Part shown: positions 37,965 through 47,399 of the stretch, one piece after another | Position numbering within the stretch: the stretch's first letter is position 1 | Layout of the letters: each line of letters opens with the position of its first letter | Source: Saprospiraceae bacterium | Lineage (GTDB): Bacteria; Bacteroidota; Bacteroidia; Chitinophagales; Saprospiraceae | Assembly: GCA_016710625.1 (NCBI GenBank) | Contig: JADJVK010000001.1 | Span: forward strand, 62,001 to 126,000 | DNA length: 64,000 bases | Direction of reading: 5' to 3' | The notes under the pieces: model-generated | What the model saw: only the letters and a program-made list of their open reading frames with translations | The model's database searches: none | What the model was told of the DNA's origin: nothing | Position numbers and translations under genes: made by a program

Positions 37965-39128
37965 ATGTTTTTTGATCTAACAGAAGAACAACTAGCAGTA
38001 AAAGAAGCTGCTAGAGAATTTGCTCAAAAAGAATTAAAACCTGGTGTTATTGAAAGAGATAGCCATATGAAATTTCCAACCGATGAGGTTAAGAAAATGG
38101 CTGAGCTAGGTTTCCTAGGTATGATGGTTGACCCTCAATATGGTGGTGGCGGAATGGATACTCTTTCCTACGTTTTAGCAATGGAAGAAATTTCAAAAAT
38201 AGATAACTCTTGTTCGGTTATCATGTCTGTTAATAATTCACTTGTCTGTGCTGGTATTCAAAAATATTGTAATGAAGAACAAAAACAAAAATATTTACCC
38301 AAATTAGCAAGTGGTGAATGGATTGGCTCATTTTGTTTATCCGAGCCAGAAGCTGGTAGTGATGCAACAAGTCAACGTACTACTGCAATAGATATGGGTG
38401 ATCATTATTTGCTGAATGGTACTAAAAACTGGATAACGAATGGTGGATCTTCAAGTCTGCATATTGTGATCGCTCAGACTGACGTTTCCAAAGGGCATAG
38501 AGGAATCAATGCACTTTTAGTGGAAACTAGTTGGCCCGGAGTTGTCATTGGTGCTAAAGAAGATAAGTTGGGCATTCGTTCTTCAGATACCCATACGATT
38601 ATGTATAATGACGTAAAAGTTCCGAAGACTAACAGAATTGGTGAAGATGGTTTTGGGTTTAAATTTGCGATGAAAGTGCTTTCTGGTGGTAGAATTGGTA
38701 TCGCTAGTCAAGCATTAGGTATCGGTGCAGGAGCTTATGAATTAGCTGTAGCATATTCAAAGGAGAGAGAAGCTTTTGGTAAGCCAATATCACAACATCA
38801 AGCTATTGCATTCAAATTGGCAGATATGGCTACTGATGTGGAAGCAGCAAGATTGATGGTGTACAGAGCAGCATGGTTAAAAGATCAAGGTAAAGATTTT
38901 GATACTGCAAGTGCTATGGCAAAATTATTTGCTTCTGAAGTTGCTATGAAACATACTGTGGAGGCTGTTCAAATTCACGGTGGTTACGGTTTTGTAAAAG
39001 AATATCATGTGGAAAGGCTGATGAGAGATGCCAAAATCACACAAATCTATGAAGGCACTTCTGAGGTTCAGAGAATCGTGGTTTCGAGAAATGTGCTAAA
39101 TGGTAATTTGTATTTGCCAGTGCTATAA
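37965..39128 (+). CDS. Acyl-CoA dehydrogenase, short/branched-chain type
   Basis: 387 residues, the normal ACAD core. FDLTEEQLAVKEAAREFAQKEL opens the helical N-domain; SFCLSEPEAGSDATSQRTTA and NGTKNWITNGGSSSLHIV form the FAD/substrate site; QIHGGYGFVKEYHVERLMRDAKITQIYEGTSEVQRIVVSRN ends it, with the catalytic Glu in EGTSEVQR as in short-chain and butyryl-CoA dehydrogenases (isovaleryl-type enzymes place it elsewhere). Probable role: oxidation of butyryl-, isobutyryl- or 2-methylbutyryl-CoA. No ETF or thiolase gene is nearby, so the pathway partners lie elsewhere. Confidence 0.94.
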   Translation: MFFDLTEEQLAVKEAAREFAQKELKPGVIERDSHMKFPTDEVKKMAELGFLGMMVDPQYGGGGMDTLSYVLAMEEISKIDNSCSVIMSVNNSLVCAGIQKYCNEEQKQKYLPKLASGEWIGSFCLSEPEAGSDATSQRTTAIDMGDHYLLNGTKNWITNGGSSSLHIVIAQTDVSKGHRGINALLVETSWPGVVIGAKEDKLGIRSSDTHTIMYNDVKVPKTNRIGEDGFGFKFAMKVLSGGRIGIASQALGIGAGAYELAVAYSKEREAFGKPISQHQAIAFKLADMATDVEAARLMVYRAAWLKDQGKDFDTASAMAKLFASEVAMKHTVEAVQIHGGYGFVKEYHVERLMRDAKITQIYEGTSEVQRIVVSRNVLNGNLYLPVL

Positions 39129-39135
39129 AAATAAA

Positions 39136-39174
39136 AAACATCGGAAGCTACAGTTTGCTTCCGATGTTTTTTTT
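39136..39174. terminator. Intrinsic terminator between acyl-CoA dehydrogenase and frr
   Basis: AAACATCGGAAGC (39136-39148), 8-nt loop, GCTTCCGATGTTT (39157-39169), then T to 39174. The perfect 13-bp stem with A and T flanks can serve both convergent genes. Confidence 0.87.
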
Positions 39175-39192
39175 ATAAATATTTTTTACAGC

Positions 39193-39759
39193 CTAAACGG
39201 TCATTATTTCCTTTTCTTTCGAATCCAAAAAATGATCTATTTTCTCACTGTATTTATTTGTCAAATCCTGAACTAGTGATTCTTTTTCTTTTCCTCCATC
39301 TTCAGGATAACCATTTTTAACGGCTTTCTTTATAAATTCATTTGTGTCTCTTCTAGCATTTCTAACACTCACTTTTGCTTCTTCGCCTAAGTGTTTTGCT
39401 TTTTTCACCAACTCTTTTCTTCTTTCCTCAGTCAATGGTGGTATCATTAGTCGAACCATCGTACCATCATTTTGAGGCGTCATTCCTAAGTTAGCTTCAA
39501 AAATTGCCCTTTCGATGGGTGCTAACATACTTTTTTCCCAAGGCTGAATTACCATCGTTCTTGAATCGGCAACTGAGATGTTTGCAACTTGACTCATTGG
39601 AGTGGGTGATCCATAATATTCCACCAAAATTCCTTCCAATAAAGATCCGGATGCTTTACCAGTTCTTATCTTATGCAACTCTTTTTGTAGATGTTCGATT
39701 GCATGCTCCATTTGTTCTTTGGCAAAATCAATATGTTCATTAATTTCCTCTGTGGTCAT
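39193..39759 (-). CDS. frr: Ribosome recycling factor
   Basis: Splits post-termination ribosomes together with EF-G. 188 residues (family about 185), with the diagnostic LHKIRTGKASGSLLEGILVEYYGS, ISVADSRTMVIQPWEKSM, IERAIFEANLGMTPQNDGTMVRLMIPPLTEERRKEL and KAKHLGEEAKVSVRNARRD. In most bacteria pyrH lies directly upstream; here the gene 16 nt upstream encodes a PIN/NYN-like protein instead, an unusual neighbour. Confidence 0.97.
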   Translation of the reverse strand: MTTEEINEHIDFAKEQMEHAIEHLQKELHKIRTGKASGSLLEGILVEYYGSPTPMSQVANISVADSRTMVIQPWEKSMLAPIERAIFEANLGMTPQNDGTMVRLMIPPLTEERRKELVKKAKHLGEEAKVSVRNARRDTNEFIKKAVKNGYPEDGGKEKESLVQDLTNKYSEKIDHFLDSKEKEIMTV

Positions 39760-39775
39760 AGTTAAAGATATTATT

Positions 39776-40426
39776 TTAAAAATTATAAATTACTTCACCA
39801 TTGTTAATTGTGATTTGTTGATATTGTTCCAAACAACTTACAACTTCTTCGGGGTCCACATCACTTACATCTAAGCTATTTTGAACTCTTATAAATTGCT
39901 TCAAGTCATAAACTTCTAATGGTCTTTCAGGTATTCTTTTTAATTGACGAATCGTATCAATTGCCGTTTGCTCTACCACATCTTCTTCTTCCAGTGATGG
40001 TGAAGGAGCCGTGGTAATTGGTGCAGATGAGTCGGATTTGTTTTCTTGTTGATTTTTGTTGATGACTCTTTGACAACTTCTTCCATCATTTCTGATGAGT
40101 TGAATTAAATTATCAAAATAAGTATCATCACTCAAAATTGCAAACTCTACATCCAAGTATTTATGTTCATGCAATTTGCCAATCCAAAAAGACATAAAAA
40201 TCTTCATGGTAAGATCTACATTTTTTTCTGAACATTCTACTGGAATCCATTTTATTGTCTTCCCAAGCACCTGCAATTGGCTTACGATTTGAAAAGGAAT
40301 TGAAGTTTCTTTATTTGAAACAAACAAAAAAGCTTTGTCACATACTTTGTCTAGCTTCTTTATTTTCAAATGTTTAATATCTTCATAGCTTAAGAAAATA
40401 TACCTTCTGATAGTTCTATTTTTCAT
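39776..40426 (-). CDS. PIN/NYN-like domain protein of unknown function
   Basis: 216 residues from ATG 40426 (MKNRTIRRYIFLSYEDIKHLK); an upstream TTG at 40438 is possible. The N-terminal 130 residues look like a degenerate PIN/NYN nuclease fold: KVCDKAFLFVSNKETSIPFQIV, then YLDVEFAILSDDTYFDNLIQLIRNDGRSCQRV, matching the ILSxDxxFDxLI...G signature of PIN-like proteins. A low-complexity linker (SDSSAPITTAPSPSLEEED) leads to a helical C-terminal domain of 60 residues. The gene ends 16 nt before frr, so the two are probably co-transcribed, which could mean a role in RNA or ribosome metabolism. The nuclease acidic set is incomplete by eye and activity is uncertain. Confidence 0.6.
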   Translation of the reverse strand: MKNRTIRRYIFLSYEDIKHLKIKKLDKVCDKAFLFVSNKETSIPFQIVSQLQVLGKTIKWIPVECSEKNVDLTMKIFMSFWIGKLHEHKYLDVEFAILSDDTYFDNLIQLIRNDGRSCQRVINKNQQENKSDSSAPITTAPSPSLEEEDVVEQTAIDTIRQLKRIPERPLEVYDLKQFIRVQNSLDVSDVDPEEVVSCLEQYQQITINNGEVIYNF

Positions 40427-40630
40427 ATATAAGGGCAAAAAATGTTTGTTATTTCTGCCAAATTAGGACATTGAATAATAAAATCAAAATTTATACATTT
40501 AAAATTTAATTTATTATAAAATAAACTATCAACAGGTTTAACTTTCCTTCAATTCAATACATATTTAAAAAAATTTACATATAAATGTCGGATTTTTTAA
40601 ATATTTCTTATCAATTCCTTTATAAAATTA

Positions 40631-41320
40631 CTAATCGTTGCTTCGACTTCCCATAAATTTGAAAACCAAATAAAGAAGTGTCACAAAAGCTGATAGTGCA
40701 GCCACCACATACGTTAATGCAGCCCATTTCAAAGCATCTTTCGCTCCGTCATATTCGCTCCCAACAGCATAATTTGAAGTTGTCAACCAGCTTAGTGCCC
40801 TGTTACTTGCATCAAATTCGACGGGCAAAGTAATTAAGCTAAAAGCAGTTGTTACTCCAAAAACAATTATCGTTATTAATAAAATTGTTGTATTTCCTTG
40901 TGCTCCAAACATACCTATTGCAAACATTAATAAATATTGTTGTAATGATGCAGCAATATTTACAATTGGAACAATAGAAGATCTAAGCTGAAGCATCGGA
41001 TAAGCTGTTGCATGTTGGACAGCATGTCCGCATTCATGAGCAGCAACCGCAGCTGCAGCTATGCTATTGCTAGCATATACATTCGAACTTAGATTTACTG
41101 TTTTATTTTGTGGATTATAGTGATCTGTCAAATGCCCTTCCACCGAAACAACTTGGACATCATGAATTCCATAATATTTCAACATGTCTTCCGCAACCTC
41201 TTTTCCAGATTTTCCATTTCTTAAGCCAACTTGACTATATTCATCAAATTTGCTTCTCAATTTATTTTGAATAAAAGTGCCAATTAAGGTAAATATAACT
41301 GTGATGATTAGATATCCCAT
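40631..41320 (-). CDS. Membrane zinc metallopeptidase (YugP-like)
   Basis: 229 residues. An N-terminal membrane helix (MGYLIITVIFTLIGTFIQNKL), a peptidase segment with the zinc motif AAVAAHECGHAVQHA (HExxH) and two or three C-terminal helices (LLMFAIGMFGA, TTILLITIIVFGVTTAFSLITLPVEFDASNRALSWL, YVVAALSAFVTLLYLVFKF). The EFDASNRAL stretch supplies the third zinc ligand (Glu) in this family. Homologues such as YugP are uncharacterised inner-membrane proteases. About 70 bp downstream of serS on the same strand. Confidence 0.92.
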   Translation of the reverse strand: MGYLIITVIFTLIGTFIQNKLRSKFDEYSQVGLRNGKSGKEVAEDMLKYYGIHDVQVVSVEGHLTDHYNPQNKTVNLSSNVYASNSIAAAAVAAHECGHAVQHATAYPMLQLRSSIVPIVNIAASLQQYLLMFAIGMFGAQGNTTILLITIIVFGVTTAFSLITLPVEFDASNRALSWLTTSNYAVGSEYDGAKDALKWAALTYVVAALSAFVTLLYLVFKFMGSRSND

Positions 41321-41392
41321 TCTTTTCTTTTTTTTACAATAAAACTAAAAACCTAATTGAAATGTTCCATAACAAAAAAATTTCATTCAATT

Positions 41393-42670
41393 TTAGTTCA
41401 AAATATCGAAGCCAGTATATTTTTGTAGCACTTCAGGTATTTTTATTCCTTCTTCACATTGATAATTTTCAATAATAGATGCCACAATTCGAGCCAAAGC
41501 TAAAGCACTACCATTAAGAGTATGAATTAATTGCACTTTTTTGTTTTCATCTCTAAATTTAGTCTGCATTCTATTACTCTGGAAAGATTCGAAATTAGAA
41601 ACGGAACTCACTTCTAACCAACGTTTTTGAGCCGCTGAAAACACTTCAAAATCAAAGGTAAGAGCAGACGAAAAGCTCATGTCTCCGCCACAAAGTCTCA
41701 AAATACGATAAGGCAAACCTAATTTTATCAAAATTCCTTCCACATGTTCCAACATTTTCAATTGAATATCATATGAATCCTTCGGATGTGCAAATTGAAC
41801 TATTTCGATTTTATCGAATTGATGCACTCTATTCAATCCTCTTACATGAGCACCATAAGAACCAGCTTCTCTACGAAAACAAGGTGTATAGCCTGTCATT
41901 TTTATCGGTAAAACTTTTTCATCCAAAATATCCCCTCTAAAGATATTGGTAATAGGCACTTCAGCTGTCGGAATTAAATACAAATCGTCCTTAGTCACAT
42001 GATACATTTGAGCTTCCTTATCAGGCAAGTTTCCAGTGCCTCTTGCAGAATCCTCATTCACCATCAATGGTGGGATGATTTCCTCATAACCAGCAGCATG
42101 AGCTTCGTCCAAAAAGAAATTTATCAAAGCTCTTTGCAGTTTTGCCCCTTTGCCTCTGTACAATGGAAATCCTGCTCCAGTTATTTTTACGCCAAGTTCT
42201 AAATCAAAAATATTGTATTTTTTTGCTAAATCCCAATGTGGCAATGGGTTTTCACCCAAATCAGGGATTGCAATATTGCTCATTTTGTACACTTCATTTT
42301 CCTCAGGTGTTTTTCCAACAGGAACAGATTCGTGAGGTAGATTGGGTAAAGTAATTAATAATGTTTCTAGTTCAACTTCCTTTTGTTTTAAAGCGTCTTC
42401 CAGATTTTTCAACTCGATTTTCAAGGTTGCCACTTTTTGTTTTACCACTTCAGCCTCCTCTTTCAATCCATTTTTTATTAATTGACCAATTTCAGCTGCT
42501 AATTTGTTAGAATCAGCTTGGATATCATTCAGATTTCTTTGAATAGATTTTCTGTCATCATCTAATGCAACTAGCTTATCCACAATCACTTCCGCATCTT
42601 GAAAATGTTTCTTTTTTAATCCTAAAATTACCCTTTCCTTCTGATCTCTTAATACTTGAATTTGTAACAT
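41393..42670 (-). CDS. serS: Seryl-tRNA synthetase
   Basis: Charges tRNA-Ser with serine. 425 residues: N-terminal antiparallel coiled-coil arm (about 30-100), then the class II catalytic core with motif 2 CFRREAGSYGAHVRGLNRVHQFDKIE and motif 3 LNGSALALARIVASIIENYQ, plus PTAEVPITNIF for serine recognition. Length and motifs are normal for bacterial SerRS. The start ATG at 42670 gives MLQIQVLRDQKERVI; typical proteins begin the same way. Confidence 0.97.
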   Translation of the reverse strand: MLQIQVLRDQKERVILGLKKKHFQDAEVIVDKLVALDDDRKSIQRNLNDIQADSNKLAAEIGQLIKNGLKEEAEVVKQKVATLKIELKNLEDALKQKEVELETLLITLPNLPHESVPVGKTPEENEVYKMSNIAIPDLGENPLPHWDLAKKYNIFDLELGVKITGAGFPLYRGKGAKLQRALINFFLDEAHAAGYEEIIPPLMVNEDSARGTGNLPDKEAQMYHVTKDDLYLIPTAEVPITNIFRGDILDEKVLPIKMTGYTPCFRREAGSYGAHVRGLNRVHQFDKIEIVQFAHPKDSYDIQLKMLEHVEGILIKLGLPYRILRLCGGDMSFSSALTFDFEVFSAAQKRWLEVSSVSNFESFQSNRMQTKFRDENKKVQLIHTLNGSALALARIVASIIENYQCEEGIKIPEVLQKYTGFDILN

Positions 42671-42714
42671 CTGTCTTAAATTTCTACTTTTTCAAAAAAA
42701 AATTAATATTTTTG

Positions 42715-42722
42715 CAAATATA
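42715..42722 (-). promoter_or_regulatory. -7 box of serS
   Basis: TATATTTG on the minus strand, 45 nt before the serS ATG. No TTG box at the proper spacing. It lies back to back with the rho promoter, so the two divergent genes share about 40 bp of control region. Confidence 0.45.
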
Positions 42723-42726
42723 CTAC

Positions 42727-42754
42727 TTGTAATCAAAAATATATTTTACTTTTG
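42727..42754 (+). promoter_or_regulatory. Promoter of rho, followed by a long leader
   Basis: TTG (42727-42729), 17 nt, TACTTTTG (42747-42754), full consensus. RNA would start near 42761, leaving about 260 nt of untranslated AT-rich leader before rho. I see no ORF in the leader. Rho controls its own leader in enteric bacteria; whether this leader does the same is open. Confidence 0.65.
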
Positions 42755-43021
42755 CAATTGAAATCAAGTCATTTTGTTTATTATTTGAATTCGGACTTTA
42801 TAACAAGTTGACAATCTTGATATTCTAGCTTCAATTTTTTCTTTACCAATTATATTCACAACCAATTATTTTTTTGTAGTTACGTTGGTAATAAGTAAAA
42901 ATTTAAAAAAACTATCATCACAATAAATATTCTAAACTACTAATTGACACTTACTTAATTTAATTATGACCATTATTTCATTAAAAATATTTACTTTTCT
43001 AATATCATTTCATCATTAGAT

Positions 43022-44962
43022 ATGTACGACATTCTGCAATTAAACGACATGTTGCTTCCAGAGCTGAAGGAACTTGCTGAAAAACAAAACTTGAACGGCT
43101 ACAAACGCCTTGGTAAACAAGAACTTATTTATAAAATCTTGGAAGAACAAAAAAATGCCTCAGCCAAAAATGAACCCGAGCCAATTCCAGTTGTCGAGGA
43201 ACCAAAAAAAGAGGTGAAGAAAAGAGGACCAAAACCTGCTGCTAGCAAGGTAGCTCCAGTCTTAGATTTTACGCCTTCAGTTGTGGAAAAGGAAAAAATA
43301 GAAGAAAAAACTGAAGAAGTTATTCCTACAGCTCCTACAACAACTGTTGCCGAAGGTGATGAAATAAAAACGATCGTAAATGTTCGTGGAATAACCATCA
43401 ATAAAAGAAAGAAAATCGACCCAATTAATATTGCAAATCCTACTGAATCAGGAATTCATAAAATTGAACGAAAAGAACCAGTTAGGCATGCTCCAATACA
43501 AGAGGATGCAGAATTTAAGCAAAATCGTGATGTTGATGGTGAAAGAAGAATTATTAGAAAAGTAGATAAAAATGATCGACAAGATCAAAGACCTCGTCAG
43601 GAGCAAAGAGTAGAGCCTAGGCCGCTTAGAAATGAAATCAGAGAAGGGGTTTCTGAAAATAGAGAACAAAGAAATGACTTCAGAAATGAAGAGTTCAAGG
43701 ATAAAAATGTAAGACCAATAGAGGTACAACAACCTCAACAAGAAGACCAAACCCCATATACGCCAGAAAACAACGACAATAGACCTAGAAATGATCGTTT
43801 TCAACCCATCAAAAAGGAAAATCCAAGATTTAATGTTGAATTAGATGGTGTCATCGACGGTGAAGGAATTTTAGAAATGATGCCAGATGGATATGGATTC
43901 TTACGTTCCGCTGATTATAATTATTTGAGTTCGCCAGATGATATCTATGTTTCTCCTTCTCAAATCAAACTTTTTGGTTTGAAAACTGGAGATACTGTAA
44001 GAGGAGCAGTTCGCCCTCCGAAGGAAGGAGAGAAATATTTCGCCTTACTTAAAGTATCCAATATCAATGGATTAGATCCAAAAGATGTGAGAGACAGGGT
44101 GCCTTTTGACTATTTGACGCCTTTATTTCCTACGGAAAAATTCAATTTGAATACTACTGTAAATGGTAGAGACTACGGTAACAGAACAATAGACTTGTTC
44201 ACCCCAATTGGAAAAGGACAAAGGGGATTAATCGTTGCTCAACCGAAAACAGGTAAGACCTTTTTATTAAAAGATGTAGCGAATGCAATTGCTAAAAACC
44301 ATCCTGAAAGTTATCTAATCGTTCTTTTGATCGACGAAAGACCAGAAGAGGTGACGGACATGAGAAGAAGTGTAAATGCAGAAGTAGTGGCATCCACTTT
44401 TGATGAGCCAGCTGATAATCATGTAAGAGTAGCTAATATTGTTTTAGAAAAAGCAAAAAGATTGGTTGAATGTGGTCATGATGTAGTGATTCTTTTAGAT
44501 TCCATTACGAGATTGGCAAGAGCATACAATACTGTTGCTCCATCTAGTGGTAAGGTATTGTCGGGTGGTGTGGAAGCAAATGCACTTCAAAAGCCTAAGA
44601 AATTCTTTGGTGCTGCCAGAAAAATCGAGAATGGTGGTTCATTAACTATTTTGGCAACAGCCTTAATTGATACTGGATCAAAAATGGATGGGGTTATCTT
44701 CGAAGAATTCAAAGGAACTGGAAACATGGAGTTACAGTTAGATAGAACTTTGGCTAACAAACGATTATTCCCAAGTATCGACATCACTAAATCAAGTACG
44801 AGAAGAGACGACTTGTTGTTAGATAAAGATACATTACAACGTATGTTCATTCTTCGCAAACATTTGGCGGATATGAAACCTGATGAAGCAATGGAGTTTT
44901 TATTAAAACATATGAGAGGAACCACCAATAATGAAGAATTTTTATCTTCTATGAATGGATAG
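43022..44962 (+). CDS. rho: Transcription termination factor Rho
   Basis: Hexameric RNA helicase ending transcription at Rho sites. 646 residues: Rho-N domain (MYDILQLNDMLLPELKELAEKQ), a disordered insertion of about 220 residues rich in Lys/Glu then Arg/Gln/Asn (about 60-280), cold-shock RNA-binding domain (GILEMMPDGYGFLRSADYNYL, DDIYVSPSQIKLFGLKTGD), and the ATPase with Walker A VAQPKTGKTFLLKD, Walker B VVILLDSITRLARAYN, Q-loop SGKVLSGGVEANALQKPKKFFGAARK and RLFPSIDITKSSTRR. The insertion is a known trait of Bacteroidota Rho and may phase-separate or extend RNA contact. Transcribed alone and followed by a strong terminator. Confidence 0.97.
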   Translation: MYDILQLNDMLLPELKELAEKQNLNGYKRLGKQELIYKILEEQKNASAKNEPEPIPVVEEPKKEVKKRGPKPAASKVAPVLDFTPSVVEKEKIEEKTEEVIPTAPTTTVAEGDEIKTIVNVRGITINKRKKIDPINIANPTESGIHKIERKEPVRHAPIQEDAEFKQNRDVDGERRIIRKVDKNDRQDQRPRQEQRVEPRPLRNEIREGVSENREQRNDFRNEEFKDKNVRPIEVQQPQQEDQTPYTPENNDNRPRNDRFQPIKKENPRFNVELDGVIDGEGILEMMPDGYGFLRSADYNYLSSPDDIYVSPSQIKLFGLKTGDTVRGAVRPPKEGEKYFALLKVSNINGLDPKDVRDRVPFDYLTPLFPTEKFNLNTTVNGRDYGNRTIDLFTPIGKGQRGLIVAQPKTGKTFLLKDVANAIAKNHPESYLIVLLIDERPEEVTDMRRSVNAEVVASTFDEPADNHVRVANIVLEKAKRLVECGHDVVILLDSITRLARAYNTVAPSSGKVLSGGVEANALQKPKKFFGAARKIENGGSLTILATALIDTGSKMDGVIFEEFKGTGNMELQLDRTLANKRLFPSIDITKSSTRRDDLLLDKDTLQRMFILRKHLADMKPDEAMEFLLKHMRGTTNNEEFLSSMNG

Positions 44963-44985
44963 TTTTCATTACTAAATATTTTACA

Positions 44986-45021
44986 AAAAAGCCGATAGCA
45001 TTCATTTTCTATCGGCTTTTT
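44986..45021 (+). terminator. Intrinsic terminator after rho
   Basis: AAAAAGCCGATAG (44986-44998), 10-nt loop, CTATCGGCTTTTT (45009-45021): perfect 13-bp stem with T tail. Confidence 0.88.
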
Positions 45022-45167
45022 CATTTTTTACAAATTAATATTACGATTTTATAAAGAAAACTTTAACAGAATTTTAAACGCTACCCTATTGATTACTAGT
45101 TAAATAACCCTCAATTTTGGAAAATCATTTTTTGAACGTATTCATTTTCTAACTTAATTTAAAAAAC

Positions 45168-47351
45168 ATGAAGTCAGTTTTATCGCTTTCCTTAATTTTA
45201 TTTTATTTCTTTTTGGGTTCTCAAAATTTATCTAGCCAAAGTTATTGCCTTCCTTCAACTAGTTGCTCTTCTGCACCAAAGATTTGCATGAATGGTTTTA
45301 GATACTATATTGATGCTTCCAATGCATCTTCTAGCAACGCAGCAACTACCCCAAATTGCTATGGAAGTAAAGAGAAAAAATTACAACAGTTTATAGCTTT
45401 TGCACCAACAACCTCACAGCTAAAAATTCAAATTGATGTAGTCAATCCAATTAAAGGCACTATTTTAGAAGCAGCCATTTTTGATAATTGTGCTGTAGGC
45501 TCCATGCCTTTAAGTTGTGATACTAGCAGCTCTTCCGTTACAGTTGGTCAAAATGTTAATTTTGTGCCTGGTCAAACTTATATATTAATGATTGCTGGTA
45601 TTAATGGGATGAAAACTGATTATCAAATCAGTGTAAGCCCTAACGATGCTATTCCAGGTCCAAATGGTCCAATAGCACCAAATATATTATCTATTTCCGG
45701 TAAAGATCCATTAGAATGTCCTGATCAAATAGCAGATTATTCTACGATTCTTAATGATTGTGCAGTAACCTATAATTGGATTGTTGAAAGTGGACAAGCA
45801 GTATTTGTTGATGATTTAAGTGGGAATTACACAGATAATGACCCAACTAATCCGATGACAAATATTTCAATAACTGGACCGAAAAGAAACAATGTCAAAT
45901 TGAAATTTTTAGAAACAGGTCCGGTAAAATTATGTGTACAAGGTAGTAATGGTTGTCAAAGTACAAGTAAGGTTTGTAAAACAATTACCATCAAAAGACC
46001 ACCAGATAGAAACTTAAGTTTTATACTTTGTGCCCAAGATTCTGTTTTAGTTAATGATACTATACCTGGGGGACCATTTCCACCTGGTTTTCCATGTAGA
46101 ACTGCAGAAAAATATGATGTAGAAAAAATTGATAATAATGGGTGCAAGTACACTATTAAACTATCTGTAACTCAAATGTGTACAGATGTATATAACAATT
46201 CTGATTTATGTGAATGTAGGAATATCAGGCCATTTCTACTGGACACTTCAATGACTGAATATTGTTTGAAAAATTTGACAAAGTTTGGAAAAGAATTTGA
46301 TGACACATTAAACACCTCTAATTTGAATGTAAAGAGGACATTCCTATTGACTGATTATAATACTGCAAAAGGTGTTACTACATTCCTAGATACTAGTAAA
46401 AATGGGGTTTTCAATTATAACCCATCACTAATCACAGGCAAAACTTATTATATTTCCAGTGTGGTTGGTGAACAATTACTTAATGGAGCCATCAATTTTC
46501 AGAGTCCCCAAAAATGTTTATTAATTGCCTGTAAACCAATTCGATTCTTGGATGCTCCAACAGCTGCATCCCCACCTTATGCTAAGGTTTGTGGAAAAAC
46601 AGCACAATTAAATGCTACTAGTACGAATGGGATTGGGAAGTGGGTGGTCGTCATAAAACCAACCAATGCAACTTATCAATTTCTTCCGAATGAAAATGAT
46701 CCAAATGCTCAATTATCGGTTTCTGTGAAAGGAACTTATGTGCTCAGATGGATTGTCAATAATGGAAGTTGCTCAGATTCAAGTGAGTCTATTCTAAATA
46801 TTTTAGACAAACCTTCTTATTCCAATTTGGCTTTAAAATGCAATCCAAGTGGTACTTCTTATACTGTGAACTTTAAAATCAATGGGACACCGCCTTATAA
46901 ATTATTAAAAGGATCTTCCATAGGCTTCATTACTGGTTCAACGTATATTTCGTTTCCTGTAACAAATGGAAAGCCCTACCAAGTATTCATAAAAGATGCT
47001 CAGAATTGTGATACACTAATTTTGAAAGGTAGTTATTCATGTCCGACTTTGGGTGAGGTGGATGCAAAAGATAGAGATAATGAATTTACACCTACAGACA
47101 AAAAATTCAGTTTTTCTATTTCTCCCAATCCTACAAAATCTGATATTAACATCAATTTATCCAAACCTATTTCTGGAGAATTATTTATTAGAAATATTGA
47201 GGGAAAATTAGTGAAGCAAATTAAAATAAATGTGGATCAAAAAGAAATCAATATTCCATGTCAAGAGTATGCAAATGGATATTACTCCTGCCAAATCTTG
47301 TATGAAGGTGAGTTTTATAGCAACAATTTTATTATAAACAAAAATTTATAA
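45168..47351 (+). CDS. T9SS-sorted exported protein with PPC-like and PKD-like domains
   Basis: 727 residues and the only uninterrupted T9SS cargo gene here. Signal peptide (LSLSLILFYFFLGSQNLSSQ), a PPC-like beta-domain (about 60-160: FIAFAPTTSQLKIQIDV, VNFVPGQTYILMIAGINGMKTDYQISV), a PKD-like domain (CAVTYNWIVESGQAVFVDD ... GPVKLCVQGSNGC), a cysteine-rich middle (ECRNIRPFLLDTSMTEYC), two more Ig-like stretches, and a type A sorting domain: FSISPNPTKSDININL, GELFIRNIEGKLVKQI, YANGYYSCQILYEG. No catalytic module is recognisable; likely a surface adhesin or structural protein. Transcribed alone between two terminators. Confidence 0.85.
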   Translation: MKSVLSLSLILFYFFLGSQNLSSQSYCLPSTSCSSAPKICMNGFRYYIDASNASSSNAATTPNCYGSKEKKLQQFIAFAPTTSQLKIQIDVVNPIKGTILEAAIFDNCAVGSMPLSCDTSSSSVTVGQNVNFVPGQTYILMIAGINGMKTDYQISVSPNDAIPGPNGPIAPNILSISGKDPLECPDQIADYSTILNDCAVTYNWIVESGQAVFVDDLSGNYTDNDPTNPMTNISITGPKRNNVKLKFLETGPVKLCVQGSNGCQSTSKVCKTITIKRPPDRNLSFILCAQDSVLVNDTIPGGPFPPGFPCRTAEKYDVEKIDNNGCKYTIKLSVTQMCTDVYNNSDLCECRNIRPFLLDTSMTEYCLKNLTKFGKEFDDTLNTSNLNVKRTFLLTDYNTAKGVTTFLDTSKNGVFNYNPSLITGKTYYISSVVGEQLLNGAINFQSPQKCLLIACKPIRFLDAPTAASPPYAKVCGKTAQLNATSTNGIGKWVVVIKPTNATYQFLPNENDPNAQLSVSVKGTYVLRWIVNNGSCSDSSESILNILDKPSYSNLALKCNPSGTSYTVNFKINGTPPYKLLKGSSIGFITGSTYISFPVTNGKPYQVFIKDAQNCDTLILKGSYSCPTLGEVDAKDRDNEFTPTDKKFSFSISPNPTKSDININLSKPISGELFIRNIEGKLVKQIKINVDQKEINIPCQEYANGYYSCQILYEGEFYSNNFIINKNL

Positions 47352-47363
47352 TTTTATAACAGT

Positions 47364-47399
47364 AAAAAGGCGATTCAAATCATATCGAATCGCCTTTTT
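47364..47399. terminator. Bidirectional terminator between T9SS gene and GH57 gene
   Basis: AAAAAGGCGATTC (47364-47376), 10-nt loop, GAATCGCCTTTTT (47387-47399). The A and T flanks suit both convergent genes; the GH57 stop codon begins immediately after it. Confidence 0.87.
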
